A DNA stretch of 64,000 nt from Colwellia sp. 39_35_sub15_T18 (GTDB lineage: Bacteria; Pseudomonadota; Gammaproteobacteria; Enterobacterales; Alteromonadaceae). The translations under genes were made by a program, and so were the position numbers. Below are positions 1 through 9,680 of this stretch, piece after piece. Numbering within the stretch: position 1 is the stretch's first letter; every line of letters starts with the position of its first letter. The stretch spans positions 1 through 64,000 of the forward strand of contig MAAE01000048.1 in NCBI GenBank assembly GCA_002162675.1. The letters are read 5' to 3'. Under the pieces are notes generated by a model. That model saw only the letters and a list, made by a program, of their open reading frames with translations, ran no database searches and was not told the DNA's origin.

Positions 1-160
1 AAAACTATCAATTTTTTGTCAAAATATGCTCAAAGAGCGAACCCGACCAGAGATAAAGAAAAAGGACGATTAAAATGCGGCCTGAATCCAATGATCTCTT
101 AATGTCCAACCTATGAATGGTTAATAGTTACCGATCGCGAAAAGACAAGTTCAGGGTTTC
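1..160. other. Intergenic stretch, no gene supported
   Basis: This is the left end of the window, downstream of recR. The only coding-like signal is a 13-codon frame at 75-116 on the plus strand, preceded by AAGGA. It is too short to call. I see no RNA gene or clear promoter here. Confidence 0.4.
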
Positions 161-265
161 GAGTTTGAAGCTTAGAGTTAAGAGTTTGAAGCTTAGAGTT
201 AAGAGTTTGAAGCTTAGAGTTAAGAGTTTGAAGCTTAGAGTTAAGAGTTTGAAGCTTAGAGTTAA
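161..265. repeat. Five-copy 21-bp tandem repeat
   Basis: Five identical, head-to-tail copies of a 21-bp unit (GAGTTTGAAGCTTAGAGTTA plus A) run from 161 to 265, followed by a partial copy (GAGTTAAG). The unit length is a multiple of three, so the minus strand stays open and would encode repeated TLNSKLQ heptads. That open frame is a by-product of the repeat: it has no family resemblance and no ribosome binding site. Identical copies suggest recent expansion by slippage. There are no spacers, so this is not a CRISPR array. Confidence 0.95.
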
Positions 266-333
266 GAGTTAAGAAAAACTCCCGTTTATTTGAAGCCCTT
301 GCTAACTCGCCCATCGAAAACCATCACTTTGTT

Positions 334-939
334 TTAAAAATTATAGCTTTTTCGCCCAGACAGGGCATGAGATAAGGTATTACCATCAACATATTCTAAC
401 TCACCGCCTACTGGCACACCGTGAGCTATACGTGAAAGTTCAACTTGATATTGTTGCGCTAACTCAGCAATAAAATGGGCGGTAGCCTCACCTTCAACCG
501 TGGGATTAGTGGCTAAAATCACTTCATTAAATTGACCACTCGCAAACTGTTTTTCCAAAATATCTAAACCCAAATCATCAGGACCAATGCCATCAATAGG
601 TGATAAATGCCCCATCAGTACAAAATACTTCCCGGTAAATTCACCCGTTTGTTCAATAGCGATAACATCACCAGGGCTTTCAACAACACACAAACAAGTG
701 GCAATTTGACGCTTAGGGCTTTGACAAATTTCACACAGTGGCTCTTCAGTAAAGTTTCGACAATCATTGCAATGACCAATATCAGCCATTGCCGCAGCTA
801 ACGTGGTAGCAAGCTTACTACCGCCACGGCGATTACGTTCAAGTAAATGAAAAGCCATGCGTTGAGCAGATTTTGCCCCAACGCCGGGTAAGCATTTCAA
901 AGAATCAATAAGCTCTTGTACTAACGGACTAAATTTCAT
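334..939 (-). CDS. recR: Recombination mediator RecR
   Basis: RecR works with RecO (and RecF) to load RecA on single-stranded DNA at gaps. The 201-residue length is normal for the family. An N-terminal helix-hairpin-helix (residues about 12-32, [14 protein letters not shown]) is followed by a four-cysteine zinc site (Cys57, Cys60, Cys69, Cys72) and a Toprim domain from about residue 81. It is normally the third gene of dnaX-ybaB-recR; here about 8.3 kb of restriction-modification genes separate it from ybaB, so it probably has its own promoter in the 940-1080 gap or is read from the hsd operon. The ribosome binding site is weak. Confidence 0.97.
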   Translation of the reverse strand: MKFSPLVQELIDSLKCLPGVGAKSAQRMAFHLLERNRRGGSKLATTLAAAMADIGHCNDCRNFTEEPLCEICQSPKRQIATCLCVVESPGDVIAIEQTGEFTGKYFVLMGHLSPIDGIGPDDLGLDILEKQFASGQFNEVILATNPTVEGEATAHFIAELAQQYQVELSRIAHGVPVGGELEYVDGNTLSHALSGRKSYNF

Positions 940-1080
940 AAAAGTAATTTAAACTCAACTTATAAAAGACATTTTAAAACCACCATAAAGGCGATAATTT
1001 GTAGAAAAACACGCGGTAAGGATAGCCATCATATACCAGTTGAAACATTCATATCCCTAAATTACTCCTTATATAAAAAG

Positions 1081-4000
1081 TTAATCAGCTATAGTTCGCT
1101 GCTGCTCATCTTTACTCAACCCCTTGATCAACACATCAAACATCAGTTCAGCAAAGCCTTTAGCTACTGCTTCGTTTGATAATACCTTCATTGCCATGTT
1201 TTCATGTACACCCATGCTTTGTATTATCGCATCGTTTATGGATTCAGGGAATGCGCCTAGCATGGCTTGTTCTTTGGTGTTGTTGCGAAGTTGATCCATT
1301 ACTATTTCATTTTCAGCAACTTTGCCAGCGATGGTATTGGCATAATTAATCATATCACCTTCTGACAAACCATCTTCAATAAACAGATCATTCATACGGC
1401 TGATTATTTCGTTTAACAATTCAGTTTGAGCATCTTTGGGTGTTGCGCCACTACCCTCTTTAGCTGGTGCTAAATAATGTGCTTGTTCTTCACCTATTTT
1501 ATATCCAAGCTGCAAATCAGCTTCACGTTGTTCGTGTAAACGGTAATGTGTCATTGCCACATCAGACAAATCAATATCATCCTGCAACACCTCAAAGCGG
1601 AGTAAGGGATGTAAATGCTTGGCGTAAATACTGAGTTTTTCTAAATCATAATCGTCAAAATCGACTATTTGAGAACTGAACTCGTAGTAACGGCAAAATG
1701 AAATTAAATCTTTTTTAAATACTTCAATAATATCTCGTGCTTCTTTAGCATTTTTAACACTGTTTTCAGCAAATTTAATTTTCTTGTCTCTTTCTCTTTC
1801 AGGAATAGCTTCAATTTTGGCTTTTTCTAACTCCATTCTAGCAATGTCTAAGACATGTGTAGCTTCTTTATAACGAACAGAAAAACGTTCAACGGCAGGT
1901 TTACAGATATTAGCTAATTTACTTGTGTGTGAGCGTTTATCGTTATATGCCTCAACAAAGTTTTCAACTTCAATCCATTGGTAAATTCCAACCGCGTTAA
2001 GTTTTTCCATAATTTCATAAACAAGGTTTGGATCTGAAACCCCTGCAAGCTCTGCCGTTTGAAAATAAACTTTGAATTCTTCCAAAACTTCTTCCGGATC
2101 ATTAACAAAATCCAGTACAAAGGTTCTATCTTTGCCTTTGTAAGTACGGTTTAATCTGGATAGGGTTTGAATACATTCAACACCTTTTAATGGCTTATCT
2201 ACATACATGGCAACAAGTTTAGGTTGATCAAAACCTGTTTGAAATTTATTGGCAACCAACATTACTTGATAGTCATTGGTATCAAATGCTTTACGCATAT
2301 CTCTGCCACGTAAGTTTGGGTTCATGCTTTTTTCAGTAAAAGCTACATCAGGCTGCTCTCCAGCAGAATAAAGGGGGTCATTTACCTCACCTGAAAATGC
2401 CACCATTGCATTAATATTCTCATAACCACTATTAGCAACATACTTTTCAAAAGCAATTTTATACCTAACCGCTTCTAACCGGCTTGATGTCACCACCATC
2501 GCTTTAGCTTCACCACCAAGAAGGTGTTTAACTTTGCTATTAAAGTGCTCAACAATGGTTGCAACTTTTTGGGCAATATTATGTGGATGCAATCGCACCC
2601 ATTTAGCCAATTTCGTTGATGCTTTTTTACTATCTACTTCCTGCTCTTGTAGATCGCCAGCATCAGAATTTTGATGCGCTAATTGGTAAGCTACACGATA
2701 ACTGGTGTAATTTTGCAATACATCTAATATAAAACCTTCTTCAATGGCTTGGCGCATTGAGTACACATGAAATGGTTCAGGTTTATTATCGTCACTGGCG
2801 GGTGATTCAGGATCAGGACAACGACCAAATAATTCTAATGTTTTACCTTTGGGTGTGGCAGTAAAGGCAAAATAACTTATATTTTTAGAGCCTTTTCTGG
2901 CCTCTAATGATAAACGTAAAATATCTTCTGATGTCAATTCTACAGGTTCTCTGTTCGCATCCTCTTCATCACCACCCGTTTTTTCAGCCATCAGCACTTC
3001 ACGTAATTTACGTGCTGTTGTTCCTGTTTGGCTTGAATGAGCTTCATCAGCAATAACAGCAAAGCTTCTGCCTGCTAGGGTTGAATCTTTACGGATAGCT
3101 TCTAATACATGTGGAAAAGTTTGAATGGTAACAATAATAATTGAGGTACTAGCTTTTAATTCACCCGCTAATTGAGCTGATTTACTGCGTCCGCCACCCA
3201 AAGCATTGGCTTCATCACGGTTAACACGGGCTATCATGCCTTCGTTATGATCAAACTGATAAATTGTATCTTGTAATTGGCTATCAAGTACCGTTCTATC
3301 AGTAATAACAATTACCGAATCAAAAACCTTGTCACCCACTTGTTTTTTTAAACCTGGATGCTCGCTCTCTATTTCAGGGGAAGTATAATGCAATGATGCT
3401 AATTGATGCGAAAGCCACGCAATTGAGTTTGATTTACCTGAACCAGCACTATGCTGAATTAAATATTTTTCGCCCGTACCTTCTTGTTCAACAGCCTTTA
3501 GCATTGATGAAACCGCAGACCATTGATGATAACGCGGAAATATTAACGTTTCTTTTTTATTAATTGTTCCATCTAGCAATTGCTCTTCTTTCACTTCAAG
3601 GTGAATATATCGACCTAAAATAGTTAACAAATTATCTTTTTCGAAAATTTCATTCCATAAATAGGCAGTTGGATAACCAGAGCCATCAGCAGATAAAGAG
3701 TCAGATGCATCATTACCTTCACCACCGTCTTGTGTACCTTGATCAAAAGGTAAAAAGTAAGTTTTTTTACCTGCTAAACGGGTGGTCATTGCCACGTTAT
3801 ATTGGCTAACCGCAAAATGAACTAATGCGCCACGCTTAAAAGTTAATAATGGTTCGACCTTTTTAGTTTTAGGATCTTTAGGTTGCCTGTCTTTCATGTA
3901 CTGAATTTTGGCATTATCTAATGCCTGTTTAAATTCAGATTTTAATTCTAAGGTAGCAACAGGAATGCCGTTAATGAACAAAGTTAAATCAATTCTGCCA

Positions 4001-4428
4001 TCAACACCATTAGGAGAATAAACTAGCTCTGGTACTACCCGTAATATGTTTTGGTTATAACGTTTAATCGCATCTGGGTTTAAACCATGATCAGGTTTAA
4101 AGGCACATAAACTAAATTTAGCACCACGGTCTTTAACTACATTGCGTAATACCCACAGTGTACCTTTATTACTAGCAGACAATGCGCGTTCAACGGCTTT
4201 TAATAATGCTTCTTCAGGTGCTGTTGGTCTTTTGTCAGTAGGCGGATGAATTTTTAATTGTTTATCCCACTGCTCAGGTTGAGTGCTTTTAATAAAATGA
4301 ATTAAATCTTCAGGGTATAACGCCAGTTCTTTATTATAATTTTTAGACTTTCCTAACAGCCAGCCATGCGACTGCATCTGTTCTAAAATATCGTTTTGAA
4401 ATACCGACTCTTTGGCCCTACTGCTCAT
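1081..4428 (-). CDS. hsdR: Type I restriction enzyme R subunit (HsdR)
   Basis: This is the motor and nuclease subunit of a type I restriction-modification complex: it translocates DNA with ATP and cuts unmodified DNA. The 1115-residue product has an N-terminal PD-(D/E)xK nuclease (GRIDLTL near residue 146, then LELKS near 161), a Walker A motif HSAGSGKS near residue 329, a DEAH box (ADEAHSSQTG) near 460 and further SF2 helicase motifs, with a long helical C-terminus that would bind HsdM/HsdS. It is the last gene of the minus-strand run hsdM-hsdS-DUF1016-hsdR, only 26 bp after the DUF1016 gene. It appears intact. Specificity lies in hsdS and cannot be read from the sequence. Confidence 0.96.
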   Translation of the reverse strand: MSSRAKESVFQNDILEQMQSHGWLLGKSKNYNKELALYPEDLIHFIKSTQPEQWDKQLKIHPPTDKRPTAPEEALLKAVERALSASNKGTLWVLRNVVKDRGAKFSLCAFKPDHGLNPDAIKRYNQNILRVVPELVYSPNGVDGRIDLTLFINGIPVATLELKSEFKQALDNAKIQYMKDRQPKDPKTKKVEPLLTFKRGALVHFAVSQYNVAMTTRLAGKKTYFLPFDQGTQDGGEGNDASDSLSADGSGYPTAYLWNEIFEKDNLLTILGRYIHLEVKEEQLLDGTINKKETLIFPRYHQWSAVSSMLKAVEQEGTGEKYLIQHSAGSGKSNSIAWLSHQLASLHYTSPEIESEHPGLKKQVGDKVFDSVIVITDRTVLDSQLQDTIYQFDHNEGMIARVNRDEANALGGGRSKSAQLAGELKASTSIIIVTIQTFPHVLEAIRKDSTLAGRSFAVIADEAHSSQTGTTARKLREVLMAEKTGGDEEDANREPVELTSEDILRLSLEARKGSKNISYFAFTATPKGKTLELFGRCPDPESPASDDNKPEPFHVYSMRQAIEEGFILDVLQNYTSYRVAYQLAHQNSDAGDLQEQEVDSKKASTKLAKWVRLHPHNIAQKVATIVEHFNSKVKHLLGGEAKAMVVTSSRLEAVRYKIAFEKYVANSGYENINAMVAFSGEVNDPLYSAGEQPDVAFTEKSMNPNLRGRDMRKAFDTNDYQVMLVANKFQTGFDQPKLVAMYVDKPLKGVECIQTLSRLNRTYKGKDRTFVLDFVNDPEEVLEEFKVYFQTAELAGVSDPNLVYEIMEKLNAVGIYQWIEVENFVEAYNDKRSHTSKLANICKPAVERFSVRYKEATHVLDIARMELEKAKIEAIPERERDKKIKFAENSVKNAKEARDIIEVFKKDLISFCRYYEFSSQIVDFDDYDLEKLSIYAKHLHPLLRFEVLQDDIDLSDVAMTHYRLHEQREADLQLGYKIGEEQAHYLAPAKEGSGATPKDAQTELLNEIISRMNDLFIEDGLSEGDMINYANTIAGKVAENEIVMDQLRNNTKEQAMLGAFPESINDAIIQSMGVHENMAMKVLSNEAVAKGFAELMFDVLIKGLSKDEQQRTIAD

Positions 4429-4454
4429 TTATTATTTATCCCTAATTTTTTTTA

Positions 4455-5510
4455 TTACTTATTACTGTTTTTGCTACTATTGTAAGTTATGCGTTGTTTG
4501 GCATTAGTAATAGCTTGGTGTAAACGTTGCTCTAATAATGCTTTAGGTGGCAACTCTGTTAAATACTCGGCAACATGAATACTGCTTTTGTCCAACTCTA
4601 ACAATTCAATTTGATCTTGGTCTTTATCAGAGCAAAGTATAATTCCGATAGGTGACAATTCAGTTTTTTGCTGTTCATGTTTAGCTAACCAACGTAAATA
4701 AAATTCCATTTGACCTTTATGTTCAGGTTTAAATTTTCCCGTTTTAAGTTCAATCGCCACTAATCGGTTTAATTTACGATTAAAAAACAGTAGGTCAATA
4801 TAATAATCTTCATCATTCATAGAGATACGAAATTGACGCGCAATAAAACTAAAACCACTGCCCATTTCTAATAGAAACTGCTGCATTTCATGCAAAATGG
4901 CATCTTCAAGGTCTTTTTCAAGATAACTATCATTGAGTTCTAAAAAATCGAGTAAATAAGGATCTTTTAGCAATAAATCTTCATTCACCTTACCTTGTTC
5001 TCGCAACATAGTAAGTTCTTGCACAATGGCATCATCTGGCTTTTTAGCCAAAGCCGTTCGTTCAAATAGTTGTGAGTCGATCCGTTGTGATAGCGTGCGC
5101 GTTGACCACCGTTCTTGTGTTGCCATGGTGATATAAAAATCACGCTTGATTTCATTATCAATATAAATAATTGACTTGATGTGAGTCCACGTCAATTGTT
5201 CACGCAGTGCGTGGACAATTTTTATATCACGATAAATTTCAGCAAACTTTAAACAATAACTTATTTGCGCTTTACTCCACCCTTTGCCAAATTGCACAGT
5301 AAGGGATTTAGCTAAATCTACAATAATTTTTTTACCGTAATCAGCCCGTTCACCACCTAGCACGTCATTGTTAATACGCTTGCCAATTTGCCAATACAAT
5401 AAAGTTAACTCACTGTTAATGGCGATTGCCGCTTTTTGCTTAGCACGGTGAATAAGTTGCTGAATATCACCTAGAAGTTCAGGAGATTGATTTTTTAAGT
5501 TATTGGTCAT
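4455..5510 (-). CDS. DUF1016 (YhcG-type) PDDEXK nuclease family protein
   Basis: This 351-residue protein belongs to the DUF1016/YhcG family, which has an N-terminal DUF1016_N helical domain (residues about 1-170) and a C-terminal PD-(D/E)xK nuclease domain. The nuclease residues are visible: YIDLLFF near residue 238 and AIELKTG near 252. The longer frame opens at 5537, but ATG at 5510 is preferred because it overlaps the end of hsdS by 11 bp, typical of translational coupling. Family members are often found inside type I restriction-modification operons; their role there is not settled (possible accessory nuclease). The gene looks intact. Confidence 0.88.
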   Translation of the reverse strand: MTNNLKNQSPELLGDIQQLIHRAKQKAAIAINSELTLLYWQIGKRINNDVLGGERADYGKKIIVDLAKSLTVQFGKGWSKAQISYCLKFAEIYRDIKIVHALREQLTWTHIKSIIYIDNEIKRDFYITMATQERWSTRTLSQRIDSQLFERTALAKKPDDAIVQELTMLREQGKVNEDLLLKDPYLLDFLELNDSYLEKDLEDAILHEMQQFLLEMGSGFSFIARQFRISMNDEDYYIDLLFFNRKLNRLVAIELKTGKFKPEHKGQMEFYLRWLAKHEQQKTELSPIGIILCSDKDQDQIELLELDKSSIHVAEYLTELPPKALLEQRLHQAITNAKQRITYNSSKNSNK

Positions 5511-6813
5511 TGTTAATATTCCAATCTCGCACATCAATTTTGCCAGTAACCGCAGCAGAAATAAGGGCTGTTTTGCGTTCTTTCATTAAATCTATTGCAT
5601 CGGTTGCCTTTGCTTCCAATTTTACAACACGTACAATAAAGTCATATAAATACTCTGCAATATCTTTTTGTTCTTCAATTGAAGGGATTACACATCGAAA
5701 ATCAAGCATATCTGTAACATTTAGACTTGCTTGATTTGCAGTCCCATGAGCATGTAGATCAAGGTGATCTCGATATGCAGTAGTTTGAAGTAAGAAGAAT
5801 ATGAAATTCTTATGAATAATATTGTTGTCCGAGTCAAAAACAACGGTATTCTGATTTAACAGTGTTGAATCTAATTCTTGAGGAACCATTGCAATTTGAC
5901 CAACAGCACTATTTTTCACTTCAGCAGCACTGCCTACTGTACTCAAAATAATATCACTTTGTTTCAAAAATGCTTTGGGATATTTATTAACAAAACGTTC
6001 AGGTAAAAATATATCAGACTTTCTTAATGATAATTTTTTAATATCACTTGCTTTAACTACCCTTACACCACTATCACAAAAATCAGATGTACTAAACGCG
6101 ACTCCCTTTCGGGTTTTTATAAAGTGTCTAAAAACGACTTTATCCCAATGTTTTGGTACTTCTCCTAACCATTCAACGCCTGTGTCTTTCATCAGTGCAT
6201 CAGGGTTGAGGCCACGGGTGACGGCATGAGAAATAACGGCTTGACGTTTTTCCTTTAATAACTCAATTAACTTTTCTTGCTTGGCAATTAAGGTGTCAAT
6301 TCTTGCAGTTTCATGGTCTAGGAAGTTGGCTATTTTTTGTTGTTCTTCAACAGACGGGATTACAAATCCTAGTTGAAGTAAATCTTCTTGAGTCATACTT
6401 GGTAAAGCTGTATTAGTAGAAAGTAAATCATAAGGAAATAAAATAGCTTGACCATGGATATATTCAGCGATTGAATTTTCAAATATTACACTATAAAACA
6501 TCGTATCAACCGTCCAGAACTTTCCTTTAATAATCAAGGGCTTATCTACCGTCCCTTTTCTACCGAAAAGAACTGAAATACCATCATGTAAATAACTAGA
6601 ACTACGTTTAAATTCACCACCAGAACCATAAACGGGATAACCACCGTTCTGCACTTCTACATGTTTATAATCCTTACCATTTCTAATTCGTAATACATTT
6701 TTAAGTTTACCTATTTTCCAATCCTTGGGAACCATTCCCAACCATTCAACTCCAGAATCCTTATATTCAGGGTACTCGCTGTACTTTCTACCGCTCAAGG
6801 CTGTTGCTGTCAT
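5500..6813 (-). CDS. hsdS: Type I restriction-modification specificity subunit (HsdS)
   Basis: HsdS chooses the DNA target for both HsdM and HsdR. The 437-residue chain has the usual duplicated plan: each half starts with a D(S/T)GVEWLG.VP..W motif (residues about 19-32 and again near 210) and a target recognition domain, and ends with a helical spacer (VEEQQKIANFLDHETARID near 155; IEEQKDIAEYL near 383). The two recognition domains differ in sequence, so a bipartite asymmetric target is expected. Start and stop are tightly coupled: its ATG overlaps the hsdM stop as TAATG, and its end overlaps the DUF1016 gene. The two half motifs could recombine with other hsdS alleles, but no second copy is in the window. 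Confidence 0.95.
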   Translation of the reverse strand: MTATALSGRKYSEYPEYKDSGVEWLGMVPKDWKIGKLKNVLRIRNGKDYKHVEVQNGGYPVYGSGGEFKRSSSYLHDGISVLFGRKGTVDKPLIIKGKFWTVDTMFYSVIFENSIAEYIHGQAILFPYDLLSTNTALPSMTQEDLLQLGFVIPSVEEQQKIANFLDHETARIDTLIAKQEKLIELLKEKRQAVISHAVTRGLNPDALMKDTGVEWLGEVPKHWDKVVFRHFIKTRKGVAFSTSDFCDSGVRVVKASDIKKLSLRKSDIFLPERFVNKYPKAFLKQSDIILSTVGSAAEVKNSAVGQIAMVPQELDSTLLNQNTVVFDSDNNIIHKNFIFFLLQTTAYRDHLDLHAHGTANQASLNVTDMLDFRCVIPSIEEQKDIAEYLYDFIVRVVKLEAKATDAIDLMKERKTALISAAVTGKIDVRDWNINNDQ

Positions 6814-8999
6814 TATGAATGCACTTCTTTCAGTAATTTCATAATATCGGCTGAAACAGCATCTAAATCGGCATCAATTGCTTCTAATGCTCTTGGTGGT
6901 TGGTAAACGTAAAAATGACGGTTGAATGGTATTTCATAACCGACAATACCAACTTCACCGTCTTTGGCATCAACCTTGCTCTCATCAATCCATGCATCAG
7001 GAACATGCGGTAATACTTCACGTTTAAAGTAATCTTTTACTGATTGTTTTAATGGTACATTTTCATTATCACGCAAATCAGGATTAGGTTCTGGTTGGCC
7101 TTTGTTTTTACCTGTTTCAAATATACAAGTTTCAGCGTTTTCATCCTGCTCACCAAAAAACTTACAGATATTTTTTTGCTCTGCTGCTGATAGCTTTTCG
7201 CTCTTATCTTCAACAAATCGTTTAAAGAAATTAGAACGACTTAATATTTTTTCTTTGCCAATCAAGCTTTGTAATGTTGAGTAACCAGCAGGTTGAGCAA
7301 GTTCTATCGTTACATCTCGATTTTTCTTCTGCGCTTTTTCAATATAGTCTTGGCAATAAAGTTCGAATTTATCTTTAGTTACTTCAAAAGCTAGTTTTAA
7401 TGGTCGTTCTACGGTTACGCGTCTGTAGCCAAAATCTTGATAATCAAAAACCTTGCTGAATTCATTTTCAGTAAACTGACCATAAGTTTTAACGATGGTT
7501 TCTATACTTTCTTCGGTGAGTTCTTTGCGTTTACTGCCTAATGATTTACGCATTGCGGTATAGAATACGTTTTCATCATTACCTTCAACTTCGCCACCGC
7601 CACTTCTGCCACGTCCACCTTTTTTGGGTCGTTCTTTTGAAGCGTTGATTAGCTGAACTTTACCTTTGCGGTTTACTGACTTGTTATTCGACTTATTATT
7701 AGACAAGACCCAAACATAAGTGGCAATACCTGTGTTGTAAAACATGTCAGTTGGGAGTGCGATAATAGCTTCAAGTAAGTCGTTTTCTAATACGTAACGT
7801 CTAATTTCACTTTCACCACTACCCGCACCACCCGTAAATAATGGAGAGCCATTTAAGATAATACCAATACGAGAGCCAGTGCTGCTTTGTTGGTCGGTCG
7901 TTCCCGATGTCCTATCTCCCACGACACTTGTACGTCCTTTTACTTCGGCCGTTCTCAGCGTCCTGCTTTCCACGGCACTAGTACATCCTGTACGTCGCAT
8001 TTTGCTAATAAGGTGCATTAAAAATAATAATGATCCATCTGATACCCTTGGTAAACCTGTACCAAAACGCCCTTCAAAACCTTTGTCTTTATGTTCTTCA
8101 ACTATACCCTTTTGTACTTTTTTCCAATCAACACCAAACGGTGGGTTAGATAACATGTAATCAAATTTATCTGCGCTTAGCTGATCGTTAGATAAAGTAT
8201 TACCGAGTTTAATATTATCGACCTTTTGCCCTTTAATAAGCATATCGGCTTTACAGATGGCATAAGATTCAGGGTTTAATTCTTGTCCGAATGCCGATAA
8301 TGCTGCTTTGTCGTTAAGCTCATGCACGTACTCCATACCTGATGATAGAAAACCACCCGTACCTGCGGTTGGATCGTAAATACTACGAACTAAACCTGCT
8401 TGTGTTAGTAAGTCATCATCGTTACAAAAGACTAATGAGGTAGTTAAACGGACAATATCGCGTGGAGTAAAGTGCTCCCCCGCGGTTTCGTTAGAGCTTT
8501 CAGCAAAGCGTCTGATTAATTCTTCAAACACTAGCCCCATATTATGGTTATCAACAACATCAGGATGAAGATCGGTGGTAGCAAAGCGTTTAGCTACTTT
8601 ATAAAGTAAGTCCGCTTCTTCTAGCTTGTCGATGGTATTAAAAAAATCAAAATGCTCAAATATTTCACGGGCATTAGGACTAAATGATTGCACATAACTT
8701 TCAAGGTTTTGCGCTACGCCTGTTTCACCTAGTTTGTTTAAATCCATTTTACTGGTGTTATAAAAACTTAGTTTTGCGGAATGGGTTAATATTTTATCTT
8801 GCGCTTCAATTGGCTTGTCTTTAACCGTTTCGTACATGGTAAGTACATTTGGCTTGGTATTTTCAAGTACGCATTCTAAACGTCTTAATAAGGTAAAAGG
8901 TAAGATAATACGCCCATACTGGCTTTGTTTGAAATCACCACGAAGAAGATCGGCAACCGACCATAGAAATGCTGCAGTTGAAGAAAAATTATCTGACAT
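6813..8999 (-). CDS. hsdM: Type I restriction-modification methyltransferase subunit (HsdM)
   Basis: HsdM is the N6-adenine methyltransferase subunit. The 728 residues show the N-terminal helical domain, the FTPRDIVRL segment, the SAM motif [10 protein letters not shown] (near residue 209) and the catalytic NPPFG (near 285). Unusually, between LISKM (ending at residue 334) and [14 protein letters not shown] it carries about 37 extra residues made of two diverged 17-residue repeats, replacing a short loop in other HsdM proteins. The frame is kept and all motifs survive, so the enzyme may still work. First gene of the operon, with AAAGG before ATG. Total length exceeds the common 500-550 residues, partly because of a long C-terminal region. 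Confidence 0.95.
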   Translation of the reverse strand: MSDNFSSTAAFLWSVADLLRGDFKQSQYGRIILPFTLLRRLECVLENTKPNVLTMYETVKDKPIEAQDKILTHSAKLSFYNTSKMDLNKLGETGVAQNLESYVQSFSPNAREIFEHFDFFNTIDKLEEADLLYKVAKRFATTDLHPDVVDNHNMGLVFEELIRRFAESSNETAGEHFTPRDIVRLTTSLVFCNDDDLLTQAGLVRSIYDPTAGTGGFLSSGMEYVHELNDKAALSAFGQELNPESYAICKADMLIKGQKVDNIKLGNTLSNDQLSADKFDYMLSNPPFGVDWKKVQKGIVEEHKDKGFEGRFGTGLPRVSDGSLLFLMHLISKMRRTGCTSAVESRTLRTAEVKGRTSVVGDRTSGTTDQQSSTGSRIGIILNGSPLFTGGAGSGESEIRRYVLENDLLEAIIALPTDMFYNTGIATYVWVLSNNKSNNKSVNRKGKVQLINASKERPKKGGRGRSGGGEVEGNDENVFYTAMRKSLGSKRKELTEESIETIVKTYGQFTENEFSKVFDYQDFGYRRVTVERPLKLAFEVTKDKFELYCQDYIEKAQKKNRDVTIELAQPAGYSTLQSLIGKEKILSRSNFFKRFVEDKSEKLSAAEQKNICKFFGEQDENAETCIFETGKNKGQPEPNPDLRDNENVPLKQSVKDYFKREVLPHVPDAWIDESKVDAKDGEVGIVGYEIPFNRHFYVYQPPRALEAIDADLDAVSADIMKLLKEVHS
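7885..7998 (-). repeat. In-frame two-unit insertion inside hsdM
   Basis: Two diverged 51-bp units lie head to tail: one starts at 7895 (CGGTCGTTCCCGATGTCC on the plus strand) and the next at 7946 (CGGCCGTTCTCAGCGTCC). By eye about 32 of 45 compared bases match. They encode 17-residue repeats with the pattern G-x-T-S-x-V-x-x-R-T-x-x-T on the minus strand. GC and composition differ from the surrounding hsdM. It looks like a protein-tolerated repetitive element inserted into a surface loop, but no second copy is present in this window. Confidence 0.7.
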
Positions 9000-9230
9000 T
9001 TTTTACCTTTGATAACTAAAGCTAATGATCATTTATAATGGTGCTATTCATTTTTTATTTTACTGTGCAGTTAAAAAAAGAACATGGAAGCTTCTGAAAA
9101 TTATTATATTTTTACCCGTAACTAAGTTATCACAACAACCAAATTTATAAAGTAATTAAGATTAAAAATCTATTGTTTGCTTATTTTTCAGCCTTGTAAA
9201 TTTAACTTATGTTTGCAGCCTAAAAACCAA

Positions 9231-9257
9231 AAAAACCGACAACAATGTCGGTTTTTT
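9231..9257 (-). terminator. Rho-independent terminator after ybaB
   Basis: An 11-bp perfect stem (AAAAACCGACA / TGTCGGTTTTT) with a 4-base loop lies 14 bp beyond the ybaB stop. It is flanked by A and T runs, so it can stop transcription on both strands. It separates the dnaX-ybaB unit from the restriction-modification operon. Confidence 0.9.
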
Positions 9258-9270
9258 ATGCACTTTGACA

Positions 9271-9597
9271 TTAAAACGGCATTTTCATGCCTGGCGGTAA
9301 TTGCATACCACCCGTTAATGCGCCCATTTTATCTTTATTTTGCTCTTCAACACGACGTACGGCATCATTAACCGCTGCCGCTAATAAATCTTCAATCATG
9401 TCTTTGTCATCTTCCATTAAGCTATCATCAAGCTCAACTTTACGTACGCTATGACTACCGGTCATGGTTACTTTTACCATGCCTGCACCTGCTTCACCGA
9501 CAACTTCCATATTGGCTAACTCTTCTTGTGCTTTAGCCATTTTTGCTTGCATTTGTTGGGCTTGTTTCATTAAGTTGCCCATGCCGCCTTTCATCAT
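9271..9597 (-). CDS. ybaB: Nucleoid-associated protein YbaB/EbfC
   Basis: This small dimeric DNA-binding protein coats the nucleoid and is encoded between dnaX and recR in most gammaproteobacteria. The 108 residues contain the family's N-terminal coiled helix ([20 protein letters not shown]), the beta hairpin and VKVTMTG segment, and the Gly/Met/Pro-rich tail. GGAG precedes the start; two adjacent ATG codons (9597 and 9594) are possible. It follows dnaX on the same strand with 83 bp between them, and a strong terminator follows, so recR is no longer in the same transcript. Confidence 0.96.
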   Translation of the reverse strand: MMKGGMGNLMKQAQQMQAKMAKAQEELANMEVVGEAGAGMVKVTMTGSHSVRKVELDDSLMEDDKDMIEDLLAAAVNDAVRRVEEQNKDKMGALTGGMQLPPGMKMPF

Positions 9598-9680
9598 AAT
9601 CGTTCTCCAAAAAATAAAGTGTTTAAAAATAAATTATTAGCATTATAGCAAAGTGGCTCGCTAACAAGATAGTAAATCTG

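Noticed and set aside
75-116. 13-codon plus-strand frame with an AAGGA site
   Set aside because: Too short, no downstream gene on that strand to support a leader function.
161-265. Possible CRISPR array
   Set aside because: Units are contiguous with no spacers and no cas genes are present.
111-314. 67-residue minus-strand open frame with LNSKLQT repeats
   Set aside because: It is created by the 21-bp tandem repeat. There is no ribosome binding site, no known family and no conserved context.
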